Positions 36,941 through 44,864 of a stretch of 64,000 bases of DNA are shown here, piece by piece. The notes beneath the pieces are model-generated. The model did no database searches, was not told the DNA's origin, and was given only the letters and a program-made list of their open reading frames with translations. The stretch covers positions 29,572-93,571 of the forward strand of contig NZ_JACVVX010000010.1 of NCBI RefSeq assembly GCF_014534685.1, in the 5' to 3' direction. This DNA comes from Oryzicola mucosus. Its GTDB lineage: Bacteria; Pseudomonadota; Alphaproteobacteria; Rhizobiales; Rhizobiaceae. The position numbers and the translations under genes are program-made. Each line of letters begins with the position of its first letter. The stretch's first letter is position 1.

Positions 36941-37725
36941 CAATGCGCCTCACCGGCAGGCGTCCTGAGGTCGCGGCGAAGCTGGGCGACGAGAGCGTGA
37001 TAGGCCGGATCGAGCTTGGTCTCCTCGCCGCGCGGACGGAGAAGCTCGACATTATGGACGCATTTCAGCTTGCCCGGGCGTGCCGTCATGACCATGACGC
37101 GATCGGCGAGATAGGCAGCCTCTTCTACGCTGTGTGTGACGAGCAGGATCGTCTTGCCGGTCGACTGCCAGATGCGCAGCAGTTCGTCGTTCAGATTGTC
37201 GCGTGTGAGCAGGTCGACGGCCGAAAACGGCTCGTCCATCAACAGAATCGGCGGGTCGTCGGAGAGCGCGCGGGCAATTGCCGCGCGCTGGCGCATGCCG
37301 CCGGAAAGCTGGCGCGGCAATGCCTTCTCGAAACCGGCGAGGCCGACCATCTTGATGAGGTCGAGCGCGGTCTTATCGCCCTGGCCGCGGCTGATGCCCG
37401 AGGTATCGAGGGGGAAGCGGACGTTGTCGATAATGGTCTTCCAAGGCAGGAGAACCGGCTCCTGGAACACGAAGCCGACAGGGCGTTTGCGGCCGGAAAC
37501 ATCGAGCTTGATCGAACCGCCGCTCGCTTGGTCGAGGCCGGAAATCAGCCGGAGAAGCGTTGACTTTCCGCAGCCGGAAGGCCCGACGATCGAGATGAAT
37601 TCGCCTTCTTTGATGGTGATGCTGACCGGCTCCAGCGCGGTTACCGTTCCATGGTCAGCCACGAATGTCTTGTGGACACCCGCGATATCGATCATCCGCT
37701 CCGATTGCGACACCAAAAACTCCAT
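36940..37725 (-). CDS. ABC transporter ATP-binding protein (NitT/TauT type)
   Basis: A 261-residue ATPase with all nucleotide-binding motifs: Walker A SIVGPSGCGKSTLLRLISGL, Q-loop VFQEPVLLPWKT, signature LSGGMRQRAAIARALSDDPP, Walker B ILLMDEPFSAVD and H-loop THSVEEAAYLADR. It energises uptake by the two permeases of the operon. It is the first gene of the minus-strand operon; an operator-like palindrome lies about 110 bases before its start. Confidence 0.93.
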   Translation of the reverse strand: MEFLVSQSERMIDIAGVHKTFVADHGTVTALEPVSITIKEGEFISIVGPSGCGKSTLLRLISGLDQASGGSIKLDVSGRKRPVGFVFQEPVLLPWKTIIDNVRFPLDTSGISRGQGDKTALDLIKMVGLAGFEKALPRQLSGGMRQRAAIARALSDDPPILLMDEPFSAVDLLTRDNLNDELLRIWQSTGKTILLVTHSVEEAAYLADRVMVMTARPGKLKCVHNVELLRPRGEETKLDPAYHALVAQLRRDLRTPAGEAH

Positions 37726-37835
37726 GCCTTACCAGCGGGGAGCAATTGGTTATCGAGAGGACAATACCCCCTTCGACTACCCGTCCAACCCCGGAAAGGA
37801 GCCAAGCTTTCACAAAACTTTCACGGACGCAACCA

Positions 37836-37855
37836 AAATCTCAAAGATGAGATTT
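37836..37855. promoter_or_regulatory. Operator-like palindrome before the ABC/nucleoside operon
   Basis: AAATCTCA and TGAGATTT are perfect eight-base arms around AAGA. The site lies between the ABC operon (start 37725) and the end of the XRE gene. A closely related site (38887-38906) lies on the other side of the regulator, so both are candidate binding sites of that protein. Confidence 0.6.
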
Positions 37856-37901
37856 GTATCAAAATTGTTTTCGCGCTCGAATTCGGTGCCCCGAACGGTT
37901 G

Positions 37902-38789
37902 TCAGGCTGCGGCCCCATTCTTTAGCACGGTCTTTTCGATGAAATCGGCCGCCTGGTCGCCCTTGAGGCTTTTGCGCCAGAGCCTGTCGGTCATGCCGCC
38001 GTAAAGCTGTACCGCCTCTGCTGCCGCAGTGATGGTCGCGACCCCGACGCGGATATTGGCAAACGCTCCGAGGCGGAAGGGGCTGACGGCAACCTGCGCC
38101 TTGTCTGCTCGCTTGAATATCTGGAAGCTCGCGCCCGGCATGGAATCGATCACCACGCCGATCTGCACCCCAATCGGCTGCTCGCGCAGCATATGCACGA
38201 TGTGCTCGATCTCGTCGCGCGCGGCCTTCTGGCGTTCCGCCAGATTGACCGAAGGATGATTGTGGGCGCCGACGAAGCCGACGCGACCGAACTCGTCAAG
38301 CTCCGCGGCCGAAACCAAGCTGACGATGCTGGGCGTGCGCCGCCGGAAGGTTTCCTTGCGGGTTTTGAGGATGTCCATGAGAGCGCCGATCTCGCGGATC
38401 GCCGCCTTCCGGTCGCCGACATCCTCGGGAATGCTCTCGTCCAGAACCTTCGGCAGCAGCTCGTCGTAGCGATCCGTGGTGAGCAGATAGGAGATCGGCC
38501 CAAACATCACGGTGATCTGGTCGACATCCTCTTCCAGCTGGCGCATGCGTTCAAAGAAGCTCACGGCCGAAGCGACGTATTCGATGCCGACCCCAAGCAG
38601 GGTGGGCAGCGAAACGCCGAGCAGGTCGGCGATCTTGCCAAGCGTATCGACCTTGGGCGGCTTGCCGGATTCGTAGCGATAGATGGCGGCGCGCGACACC
38701 CCGGCCTTGGCGGCGAGATCCTCTGGAGTAAGTCCTGCGCCCATGCGGAATGCGCGAAGGCGGCGCCCGACATCCGCTGTGGAACTCAT
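37902..38789 (-). CDS. XRE-family regulator with large C-terminal effector domain
   Basis: A ~295-residue protein. Residues ~8-65 are a lambda-repressor-type HTH (VGRRLRAFRMGAGLTPEDLA; AAKAGVSRAAIYRYESGKPP). The remaining ~220 residues have helical and alpha/beta segments including RVGFVGAHNHPSVNLAERQK and QIGVVIDSMPGASFQIF, and end in an oligomerisation-like tail. No known effector domain is recognised with confidence. GGGAGG lies near a TTG at about 38798 and sixteen bases before ATG 38789, so the start could be that TTG. It sits between an importer operon and the divergent pyrKD operon, and matching palindromes flank it. Confidence 0.8.
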   Translation of the reverse strand: MSSTADVGRRLRAFRMGAGLTPEDLAAKAGVSRAAIYRYESGKPPKVDTLGKIADLLGVSLPTLLGVGIEYVASAVSFFERMRQLEEDVDQITVMFGPISYLLTTDRYDELLPKVLDESIPEDVGDRKAAIREIGALMDILKTRKETFRRRTPSIVSLVSAAELDEFGRVGFVGAHNHPSVNLAERQKAARDEIEHIVHMLREQPIGVQIGVVIDSMPGASFQIFKRADKAQVAVSPFRLGAFANIRVGVATITAAAEAVQLYGGMTDRLWRKSLKGDQAADFIEKTVLKNGAAA

Positions 38790-38886
38790 CAAGTCCAAGG
38801 CGATTCCTCCCGACATCCTGTTGCTAAATCTTCGACTCATTAAACAAAAAATGGAAAAATCGCAATGAAGATGGCTATCAAGCGAT

Positions 38887-38906
38887 AAATCTCATTTTTG
38901 AGAATC
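38887..38906. promoter_or_regulatory. Operator-like palindrome before the pyrKD operon
   Basis: AAATCTCA-TTTT-TGAGAATC pairs at six of eight positions per arm and shares the ATCTCA-N4-TGAGA core with the site at 37836-37855. It abuts the -35 box of the downstream promoter, a position suited to activation or to repression by contact with polymerase. Confidence 0.6.
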
Positions 38907-38909
38907 GTC

Positions 38910-38938
38910 TTGACAGCTTTGCCGCTCCACAATAGGCT
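38910..38938 (+). promoter_or_regulatory. Candidate sigma-70 promoter of the pyrKD operon
   Basis: A consensus -35 box TTGACA (38910-38915) is followed after exactly 17 bases by TAGGCT (38933-38938) as a moderate -10 box. The operator-like palindrome ends four bases upstream. Confidence 0.55.
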
Positions 38939-39135
38939 CTGTTTTTGGACCCCGAATGCAGGGAGCACCCTATGACGTCCGACCGCCACCCTCTCCGACG
39001 CTGATCTCGAGCGAAGGCCGCGCGACGGCCTGGGCGATGTGCTGAAGCCTGAAGTCGCCATCCCAATCGACATTTTCATCCGCCCGGCGGTCAGAGTCGC
39101 CGACGGACCCACTTTTTCTGATTCCGGAAACCGTC

Positions 39136-39972
39136 ATGCCCGCAAGCCCTTGCGTCGTTCCCGATTCCATTTCTCGCCCTTATTCCGTCCATGAGGTCGA
39201 CTGTCGGGTCAAAACCCACGACTGGGTGAATGGCGAATACCGGCGTCTTGTGCTGTCGGCGCCGCGTTCCGTTCTTGATTGCGAGCCGGGGCAGTTCTTC
39301 CACCTTCTTTGCCCGCAGATGGAGGGCTTACAGCCTTATCTGCGCCGGCCAATGAGCATCTATTCCTATGACCGGATCCGGGGAGAGCTTTCCTTCCTCT
39401 ACAAGGTAGCGGGTACCGGCACCGGAACACTGGCACGCCTTCAGCCGGGCGAACATCTCAACATCGTCGGGCCGCTCGGACGGGGTTTCGAAATCAGGCG
39501 CGAATGGCGGCGGCCGCTTCTCGTTGCCCGCGGCGTTGGGCTTGCAACGCTGGCACCCCTTGCAGGCGAATGCGCCCGTCTCGGCCGGCAGCTGACGGCA
39601 GTCTGCAGCGCGCGCTCCCCCGATCTCGTGATGTCGACCGATCTCTTCCGCTTCTTCGGCGCCGAAGTCATCACTGTAACGGATGCCGAGGATAATTCGG
39701 ATGTCAAAAGCCTGACGCTGCTGATCGAGGGACTGATCCGCACGCGCGGCATCGATGCGTTCTTTACCTGCGGCTCCGCGCGTCTCCTGCGCATGTTGCA
39801 GGAGATCGGCGCACGTCACGGTATCGGCGGGCAGGTGGCGGTTGAGCAGCACATGGCCTGCGGTATCGGCATGTGTCAGGCTTGCGTGCGAACCTTCCTG
39901 CGCGATGGCAGCACGTTCAATCTCAGGGTCTGCCGCGAAGGACCGGTCTTCGATCTCCACGAGGTGCTGTGA
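39136..39972 (+). CDS. pyrK: Dihydroorotate dehydrogenase electron-transfer subunit (PyrK-like)
   Basis: A 278-residue ferredoxin-reductase-type protein. RRPMSIYSYD binds FAD, GPLGRGFE and the LLVARGVGLATLAPL region form the NAD(H) site, and the C-terminal cluster motif ACGIGMCQACVRTFLRDG with a fourth Cys in LRVCREGPVF holds a [2Fe-2S] centre. PyrK links NAD(H) to the FMN-containing PyrD in class 1B enzymes. GGAA precedes ATG 39136. The stop shares a base with the pyrD start (TGATG). Proteobacteria normally use the quinone-linked class 2 enzyme, so this pair is unusual here and may be catabolic. Confidence 0.85.
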   Translation: MPASPCVVPDSISRPYSVHEVDCRVKTHDWVNGEYRRLVLSAPRSVLDCEPGQFFHLLCPQMEGLQPYLRRPMSIYSYDRIRGELSFLYKVAGTGTGTLARLQPGEHLNIVGPLGRGFEIRREWRRPLLVARGVGLATLAPLAGECARLGRQLTAVCSARSPDLVMSTDLFRFFGAEVITVTDAEDNSDVKSLTLLIEGLIRTRGIDAFFTCGSARLLRMLQEIGARHGIGGQVAVEQHMACGIGMCQACVRTFLRDGSTFNLRVCREGPVFDLHEVL

Positions 39973-40928
39973 TGGCGGACCTGAGGACAATGATCGGCAG
40001 CCTTACGCTCAAGAACCCGATCATGCCGGCTTCCGGGACTTTCTCGGAGGAACTGGCGGAAGTCTTCGATCTCGACTGCCTCGGCGCGCATGTCACCAAG
40101 ACCATCACAAGGGGAAAACGGTCTGGCAACCCCGTGCCGCGCGTCTGCGAGGTTAACGGCGCAATGCTGAATTCGATCGGCATTCCCAGCAAGGGCGCCC
40201 CATGGTTCCTCCAGAACACCCTGCCGTTCTACCGGGATTACGAGGCGCCGCTGGTCATCAGCATCTCCGCTAATACGGCTGACGAATTCGCGCGCTTCGC
40301 TGAGGAAGTCAGTGTGCCGGGTGTCGCGGCGATCGAGGTGAACATCTCCTGCCCGAACATCGAGGATGACGGAAAGGCCTTCGCCATGAAGCCGGGCGCA
40401 ACCGGAGACGTCGTCCGCCGCATGCGCTCTGCCACCCACCTTCCGCTCTGGGCAAAGCTGTCGCCCAACACCGGCGAGGTGGTGGAGGTGGCGCTTGCAG
40501 CCGAGGAAGCCGGGGCCGATGCTCTCGTCACCGCAAACACCATGCTCGCCATGGCGATCGACAGCCGCACCGGCCGTGCCCGGCTCGGCAATATTATGGG
40601 CGGACTTTCCGGCCCGGCGCTCAAGCCGATCACGCTGCGCATGACCTATCAGTGCGCCCGCGCCGTCTCCATTCCGGTGATCGGATGCGGCGGCATATCC
40701 ACCGTGGACGATGTGATCGAATATCTGGTCGCGGGCGCCCATGCCGTCCAGGTCGGCACCGCCACTTTCATCAGCCCGTCCACGATGCCGCGTCTCGTCC
40801 GGGAACTCGACGAGGCGCTCGACTCGCGCGGTCTACCCTCTGTCGATGCGCTGATCGGTACGGTCGATGTCACCAACGAAGCCGTTGCAGTCGCGGAAAT
40901 GCGTGATGGGTGTCATGCTGCTCGATAG
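39972..40928 (+). CDS. pyrD: Dihydroorotate dehydrogenase catalytic subunit, class 1B (PyrD-like)
   Basis: A 318-residue FMN-binding TIM barrel: LKNPIMPASGTFSEELAEVF at the N-terminus, Lys43 in HVTKTITRGKRSGNP, MLNSIGIPSKG, the base Cys127 in EVNISCPNIEDDGKAF and the phosphate-binding IPVIGCGGISTVDDVIEYLV. Class 1 enzymes use Cys rather than Ser as active-site base, as seen here. With PyrK it should interconvert dihydroorotate and orotate with NAD+/NADH; a related pyrimidine-reducing role is also possible. The next gene, an M20 amidohydrolase, overlaps the 3' end by 23 bases. Confidence 0.85.
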   Translation: MADLRTMIGSLTLKNPIMPASGTFSEELAEVFDLDCLGAHVTKTITRGKRSGNPVPRVCEVNGAMLNSIGIPSKGAPWFLQNTLPFYRDYEAPLVISISANTADEFARFAEEVSVPGVAAIEVNISCPNIEDDGKAFAMKPGATGDVVRRMRSATHLPLWAKLSPNTGEVVEVALAAEEAGADALVTANTMLAMAIDSRTGRARLGNIMGGLSGPALKPITLRMTYQCARAVSIPVIGCGGISTVDDVIEYLVAGAHAVQVGTATFISPSTMPRLVRELDEALDSRGLPSVDALIGTVDVTNEAVAVAEMRDGCHAAR

Positions 40929-42225
40929 ACCTTCATCTTCCGACCTCGGTGCGCTTGCAACACGGCTTTTCAGCGAAGTGGCCGAGCGAACTGCCGATGT
41001 CGAAGGCGTCAGCCGTCCGGCTTTCTCGACGATAGAAACAGAGACTCTCCGGTTTCTGTTCGATTTTGCCCATTCGGAAGGACTTTCCGCTCATTGGGAT
41101 GCCGGCCGCAATGTCGTCTTTTCGCTGCCCGAGCATGAGCGTGCGAAACACTACATCCTTGTCGGCTCGCATGTGGACAGTGTGCCGCGCGGCGGCAATT
41201 TCGATGGTCTCGCCGGCGTCCTGGCGGGGCTCATGTGCCTCGTCAAGGCAAGGCGGGGAGGCGAACGTTTAGCGCAACCTGTGAAGGTCATCGCCATGCG
41301 CGGCGAGGAGAGTGCATGGTTCGGGCCTTGCTATATCGGGTCGAAGGCATTGCTCGGCGTTCTATCCGAACAGGAACTGGGTGCCCGGCATAAGGAAGAC
41401 GACAGCACTCTCGACGCTCATATGGAGGCCGTCGGCATCGACATGACGAGTGTCCGGGCCTCCCGGCCCCTTCTGGATCGAAAGGCGGTCACGGCTTATC
41501 TCGAAGTGCACATAGAACAAGGACCGGTGCTGATCGAACGGAACCTGCCTGTCGCGGTGGTTTCCGGCATTCGTGGCAACTTCCGCTACAAGAAAATCTC
41601 CTGCTTCGGCGAAGCCGGCCACTCAGGCGCAGTGCCGCTCGCCTACCGGCACGATCCGGTTCTCGCCATGGCGGAACTCCTGAACAGTCTCGATGTCGCC
41701 TGGCACGATTTTGCGTCCAAGGGCCGGGATCTGGTTGTTACGAGCGGGATGGTTTCTACCGACCGGGCAAAGCATGCGCTCTCCCGAATCCCTGACAGCG
41801 TCGAGTTCAGCCTTGATGTGCGTAGCCAGGATGACGGGATGCTCCAGAACATACACGATCTGGTGCTCCAGCATGCGGAACGCATCGAACGTGAACGCAA
41901 TGTACGATTCGATTTCGGAGATGTGCTCTGGACAAAGCCTGCGCTTTGCCACCAGCAACTCATCGCTGAACTGACGCGTTCAGCGGAAGCGCTTGGCCTG
42001 GAGCCCGCAATCGTACCTTCTGGGGGCGGGCATGATGCGGCGGTCTTCTCACGGGCTGGAATTCCCACCGGAATGGTCTTCATCCGCAACCGCAACGGCT
42101 CGCATAACCCACACGAGGCAATGGAGATCGGCGATTTCGAGATCGCCATCTCCGTGCTCTACGAATTCCTCATCACTCTGCAGAAGAGCGGAGCCAATAA
42201 GCAAAGGAAACCGTTCCCATGTTAG
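40906..42225 (+). CDS. M20-family N-carbamoyl amino acid hydrolase (ureidosuccinase/ureidopropionase-like)
   Basis: A 439-residue Zn-dependent amidohydrolase of the AmaB/HyuC/allantoate amidohydrolase group. Metal ligands lie in LVGSHVDSVPRGGNFDGLAG, MRGEESAWFG and VHIEQGPVL, with GEAGHSGAVPL and PSGGGHDAAVFSRAG and the final His in NGSHNPHEAMEIGDF. These enzymes hydrolyse N-carbamoyl-L-amino acids, N-carbamoyl-beta-alanine or allantoate. Next to PyrKD, N-carbamoyl-aspartate or another ureido acid from pyrimidine ring opening is an attractive substrate. The cyclic amidohydrolase step is not encoded in this window. ATG 40906 has GGAA seven bases upstream; ATG 40915 is an alternative. Confidence 0.85.
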   Translation: MGVMLLDRPSSSDLGALATRLFSEVAERTADVEGVSRPAFSTIETETLRFLFDFAHSEGLSAHWDAGRNVVFSLPEHERAKHYILVGSHVDSVPRGGNFDGLAGVLAGLMCLVKARRGGERLAQPVKVIAMRGEESAWFGPCYIGSKALLGVLSEQELGARHKEDDSTLDAHMEAVGIDMTSVRASRPLLDRKAVTAYLEVHIEQGPVLIERNLPVAVVSGIRGNFRYKKISCFGEAGHSGAVPLAYRHDPVLAMAELLNSLDVAWHDFASKGRDLVVTSGMVSTDRAKHALSRIPDSVEFSLDVRSQDDGMLQNIHDLVLQHAERIERERNVRFDFGDVLWTKPALCHQQLIAELTRSAEALGLEPAIVPSGGGHDAAVFSRAGIPTGMVFIRNRNGSHNPHEAMEIGDFEIAISVLYEFLITLQKSGANKQRKPFPC

Positions 42226-42536
42226 CAGCGATCACCAACATCATCCGCGACAAGGGCAATGCAATTCCAGGCTATCGCGAGGCTGCCAGAACCGCCCATC
42301 AACAGGCGACGAAAGATCTGGAGCGGTCGGTCGGCTATTTCCTACTCGGCAACGCGGCGCAGGAATTTGCCGATGCATACTGTGAAGAACCCTTGCACGC
42401 TGACACCGCCGAGCGCGAGCTTGCCAAACTGGAGGCATATGCATCTGTGCTTGATGAAGCTTTTGAAATGCCGGACCTGCAACGTCGACTGGATGCGCTT
42501 TCCTCCGTCGCGCGGGCGATGGCCGAGGACCGATGA
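42219..42536 (+). CDS. Small protein of unknown function coupled to the M20 hydrolase
   Basis: A 105-residue mostly helical, acidic protein (MLAAITNIIRDKGNAIPGYR ... ATKDLERSVGYFLLGNAAQE ... LDEAFEMPDLQRRLDALSSV). It has no signal peptide, membrane segment or known motif. The start overlaps the stop of the hydrolase gene by seven bases, so it is translated as part of the pyrKD operon. It could be an accessory subunit or a structural partner of one of the enzymes; I do not recognise a family. Confidence 0.65.
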   Translation: MLAAITNIIRDKGNAIPGYREAARTAHQQATKDLERSVGYFLLGNAAQEFADAYCEEPLHADTAERELAKLEAYASVLDEAFEMPDLQRRLDALSSVARAMAEDR

Positions 42537-42889
42537 CGGCCACAGCAGGCGCTGTCTGCGTTCACGGATTCCGTTTTGTTTGACCGGAATCCGCGGCGAT
42601 CCGCTCGGCAGCACCTTCCTTCGGATAGAGGAAAGAGACGGGGACATTGCTCTTTTGCTCTTCCTAGACCTTGGTTATCGTGACGTCGCCTATGCGATGT
42701 GTCTTTCGTTCGCTGTCCATGGAAATCCTTCGCGTTCGAGGCTTCCGGCTTCCGAACATAGGCAGTCTGCGCAGGCGCAAGGAATCGAACCTAACCATAG
42801 GCGCGATCAACGAGATCGATTGGTCGAAGGATGAAAGGTCGGGCATCTCTGGATCGGCTGCCGGACAATGGCAACGACCTCTTTCAGGG
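42537..42889. other. Intergenic stretch without a gene
   Basis: No coding region is convincing. A short segment near 42780 resembles a tRNA T-loop, but the flanking stems do not pair. The rest shows nothing recognisable. Confidence 0.5.
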
Positions 42890-43120
42890 ATGACGATGAT
42901 GAACCTGTATTTCCACGCCACACCGAACTCCATGAAAGTCGCGGTTCAGCTGCATGAGCTGAACCTGCCTTTCGACATTACGCCGTTCGATATTTTCAAA
43001 GGGGCACAGCATTCGCCGGATTTCCGAGTGGTCAATCCGAACGGCAAGGTTCCGCCCTCGTCGATGACAGCGTCCCCGTTTCGATTCCCATGCGATCGGC
43101 GTTGTCGATCTACCCCAAAA
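42890..43120 (+). pseudogene. Glutathione S-transferase N-terminal remnant
   Basis: The frame from ATG 42890 reads MNLYFHATPNSMKVAVQLHE, then LPFDITPFDIFKGAQHSPDF and VNPNGKVP, the thioredoxin-like N-terminal domain of GSTs. After GKVP the frame shifts (ALVDD follows in another frame), then shifts again before an SHAI segment, after which homology ends. Only ~70 of ~200 residues remain. The fragment runs into the 3' end of the formamidase gene on the other strand. Confidence 0.7.
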
Positions 43121-44138
43121 TATGCTTCTTGATGGCCGCACCAACGGAGTATTTTGGATCTACGAAATTTCCGAGCCTTACGATGCCGCACTGGCTTAAC
43201 AACATATAGGCATCCCACTTTTCGAAAGTGTATTCCGAAACCATCCAGCGGATAAGCTCGCGATAGGCAATTCTCGTGGCGTCCTCGAGTGGACGCGCGC
43301 TGCCAATCGCCATGATCATGTCCTCCGTCTCCAGACGCGGCCAGTCGATGGTCCATTTCTTGATCAGATCGACGCGGATGGTCACCACAGCGGAATATTC
43401 CACCGCAACGCCACAAACCTCTCCGTCGCCCTGGCAGGCATGCGCATCGCCGATAAACAGGCGCGCGCCGGGGGAACGGACGGGCAGGTAGGTCACGCTG
43501 CCAGGTCCCATGTCCGGCAAGTCCATGTTGCCACCGTGATTGTCGGGGGTCAGCGAGTTGATGGAGTCGATTTCAGGCGAGCAGCTCAGCGTGCCGATAT
43601 GGGGTTTATAGGGCAAGGTGACCCGTTTGCTCCAATAAACATGCTGTTCGTCAAGATCGATTTTCCGAACAACTTCCGGCAGCGGTTCATTGAGCATTGC
43701 CGTATATGTCGTCCCGGTCAGGCCGCCGAATTCCTCGATCATGCAGCACGTTCCGCGTGGGTTTTCACCGCGCGGAACCATTGACTCGATGTAGACGGCG
43801 ACGGTGTCGCCCTTTTCCGCACCTTCGATCATGATAGGGCCGTTCTGCGGATTGAGAAACGGCATGCGCAAGAGCTCGGACGGCTTGTCCGTTTCATGCC
43901 GGATAGCCCCCTCGAAGGCGTCCCGGGTTTCCACCACGATCCTGTCGCCCGGCTTCACATGCAGCACCGGCGAAGAATACGGACCCATTGTGTAATGGTA
44001 GTCACCCTGCATTTCCTCGGTGAGATAATGTGTTTGCGAAGCCCGTGCCTTGCCCACGGATCTCGCAACCATGATGGAATTGCTGACCCATGCGTGAGGG
44101 AACGGAACGTGCGGGGCTTCAGGTCTCATGTCTGTCAT
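43110..44138 (-). CDS. Acetamidase/formamidase-family protein
   Basis: A 342-residue FmdA/AmdA-type enzyme: HVKPGDRIVVETRDAFEG, NPQNGPIMIEGAEKGDTVAV, PHIGTLSCSPEIDSINSLTP, DNHGGNMDLPDM and FIGDAHACQGDGEVCG are diagnostic. Members hydrolyse formamide or acetamide to ammonia and the acid. An AAGGAGAGAG site precedes ATG 44138. It follows amiR and an amiC-like gene on the same strand, matching the amide-inducible antitermination logic of the Pseudomonas amidase operon although the enzyme family differs. Confidence 0.9.
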   Translation of the reverse strand: MTDMRPEAPHVPFPHAWVSNSIMVARSVGKARASQTHYLTEEMQGDYHYTMGPYSSPVLHVKPGDRIVVETRDAFEGAIRHETDKPSELLRMPFLNPQNGPIMIEGAEKGDTVAVYIESMVPRGENPRGTCCMIEEFGGLTGTTYTAMLNEPLPEVVRKIDLDEQHVYWSKRVTLPYKPHIGTLSCSPEIDSINSLTPDNHGGNMDLPDMGPGSVTYLPVRSPGARLFIGDAHACQGDGEVCGVAVEYSAVVTIRVDLIKKWTIDWPRLETEDMIMAIGSARPLEDATRIAYRELIRWMVSEYTFEKWDAYMLLSQCGIVRLGNFVDPKYSVGAAIKKHILG

Positions 44139-44152
44139 GGCTCTCTCCTTGT

Positions 44153-44178
44153 AAAAAAGCGCAGCTTGCCGGTCGCCT
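44153..44178 (-). terminator. Candidate attenuator hairpin in the formamidase leader
   Basis: On the minus strand AGGCG pairs with CGCTT (one G-T pair) across a 12-base loop and runs into a stretch of six T. It lies 15 bases before the formamidase start and downstream of amiR. ANTAR proteins such as AmiR prevent termination at leader hairpins, so the element is plausible. The stem is short and the call is tentative. Confidence 0.35.
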
Positions 44179-44228
44179 AAGTGGCGTTGTTAAAATTACT
44201 GATGTATGGCTTGTTGCGCGGTGCGAAC

Positions 44229-44864
44229 TTACCTGGTTTTGGCCGGATGCTGCGCGATCTTGCCGTGAGGCGTCTGAGACAAAATCAGCTTGTGCTGCGC
44301 AGCCGCCGACACCGCAAGTTCGCTGCAACATTCTTCAATCGACATTTGCCGCTGCATGGATTCGTTTCGTAGGATGCGAAACGCCGCGTCGTCATCGATA
44401 TCGAGACTCTTCATAAGGCCGAATATGATCTTCACGACGATCGGCCGCAGGCGTAGCCTGTCCTCCAGCGCAAGCATTGCCGCCTCGCGTTGCGCATTAG
44501 CCTCGAATGCGTTGAACGCTGTTACCAGCGCCAGAAAAACGCCCTTGGATCCCACGGGCTTCGTCATATAGGCGCACGGTTTCTGGCCAATCGCCCATTC
44601 CAGTCGTCCCGGCGTTTCCGATCCGACCATGGCAATCAATGGAATAGGCGGAGAGCCGGACCAGCCGAACATGCCATCGAAACCGTTGTCGGTATCGAAA
44701 AATATCATATCAACCGCTGCGAAGTCCCTGTTTCTGGGGGGCCATTGGCAGATTGCGAAAATGTTCAGGCGTCTGAGCTGACTCACAAGAGCCTCGACAT
44801 TAGCGTCGCTGCGATGAACCACGAGCGCTTTCATGGTGCTGAAATTGGGAATCGACACACTCAT
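44229..44864 (-). CDS. AmiR/NasT-type ANTAR-domain antitermination regulator
   Basis: A 211-residue protein with a degenerate receiver-like N-terminus (MKALVVHRSDANVEALVSQL; AVDMIFFDTDNGFDGM) and a C-terminal ANTAR RNA-binding domain (ALEDRLRLRPIVVKIIFGLM, then DDDAAFRILRNESMQRQMSI). This is the AmiR architecture: RNA binding that blocks termination in the amidase leader, normally kept in check by the AmiC amide sensor. Its start overlaps the amiC-like gene's end by four bases (ATGA). The formamidase gene follows 90 bases downstream. Confidence 0.85.
   Translation of the reverse strand: MSVSIPNFSTMKALVVHRSDANVEALVSQLRRLNIFAICQWPPRNRDFAAVDMIFFDTDNGFDGMFGWSGSPPIPLIAMVGSETPGRLEWAIGQKPCAYMTKPVGSKGVFLALVTAFNAFEANAQREAAMLALEDRLRLRPIVVKIIFGLMKSLDIDDDAAFRILRNESMQRQMSIEECCSELAVSAAAQHKLILSQTPHGKIAQHPAKTR

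Larger units (their letters stand above)
38790..39135. other. Divergent control region between the XRE gene and pyrK
   Basis: No gene lies in these ~345 bases. The AT-rich part (38830-38910) holds the second operator-like palindrome, and a good promoter for the plus-strand genes starts at 38910. The transcript would have a leader of about 190 bases before pyrK. Confidence 0.6.

Noticed and set aside
42765..42800. tRNA T-loop-like sequence (GGTTCGATTCC on the minus strand)
   Set aside because: The T-stem pairs poorly, no anticodon or acceptor stem can be folded and no CCA end is present. A chance match is more likely, though an old attachment-site scar cannot be fully excluded.
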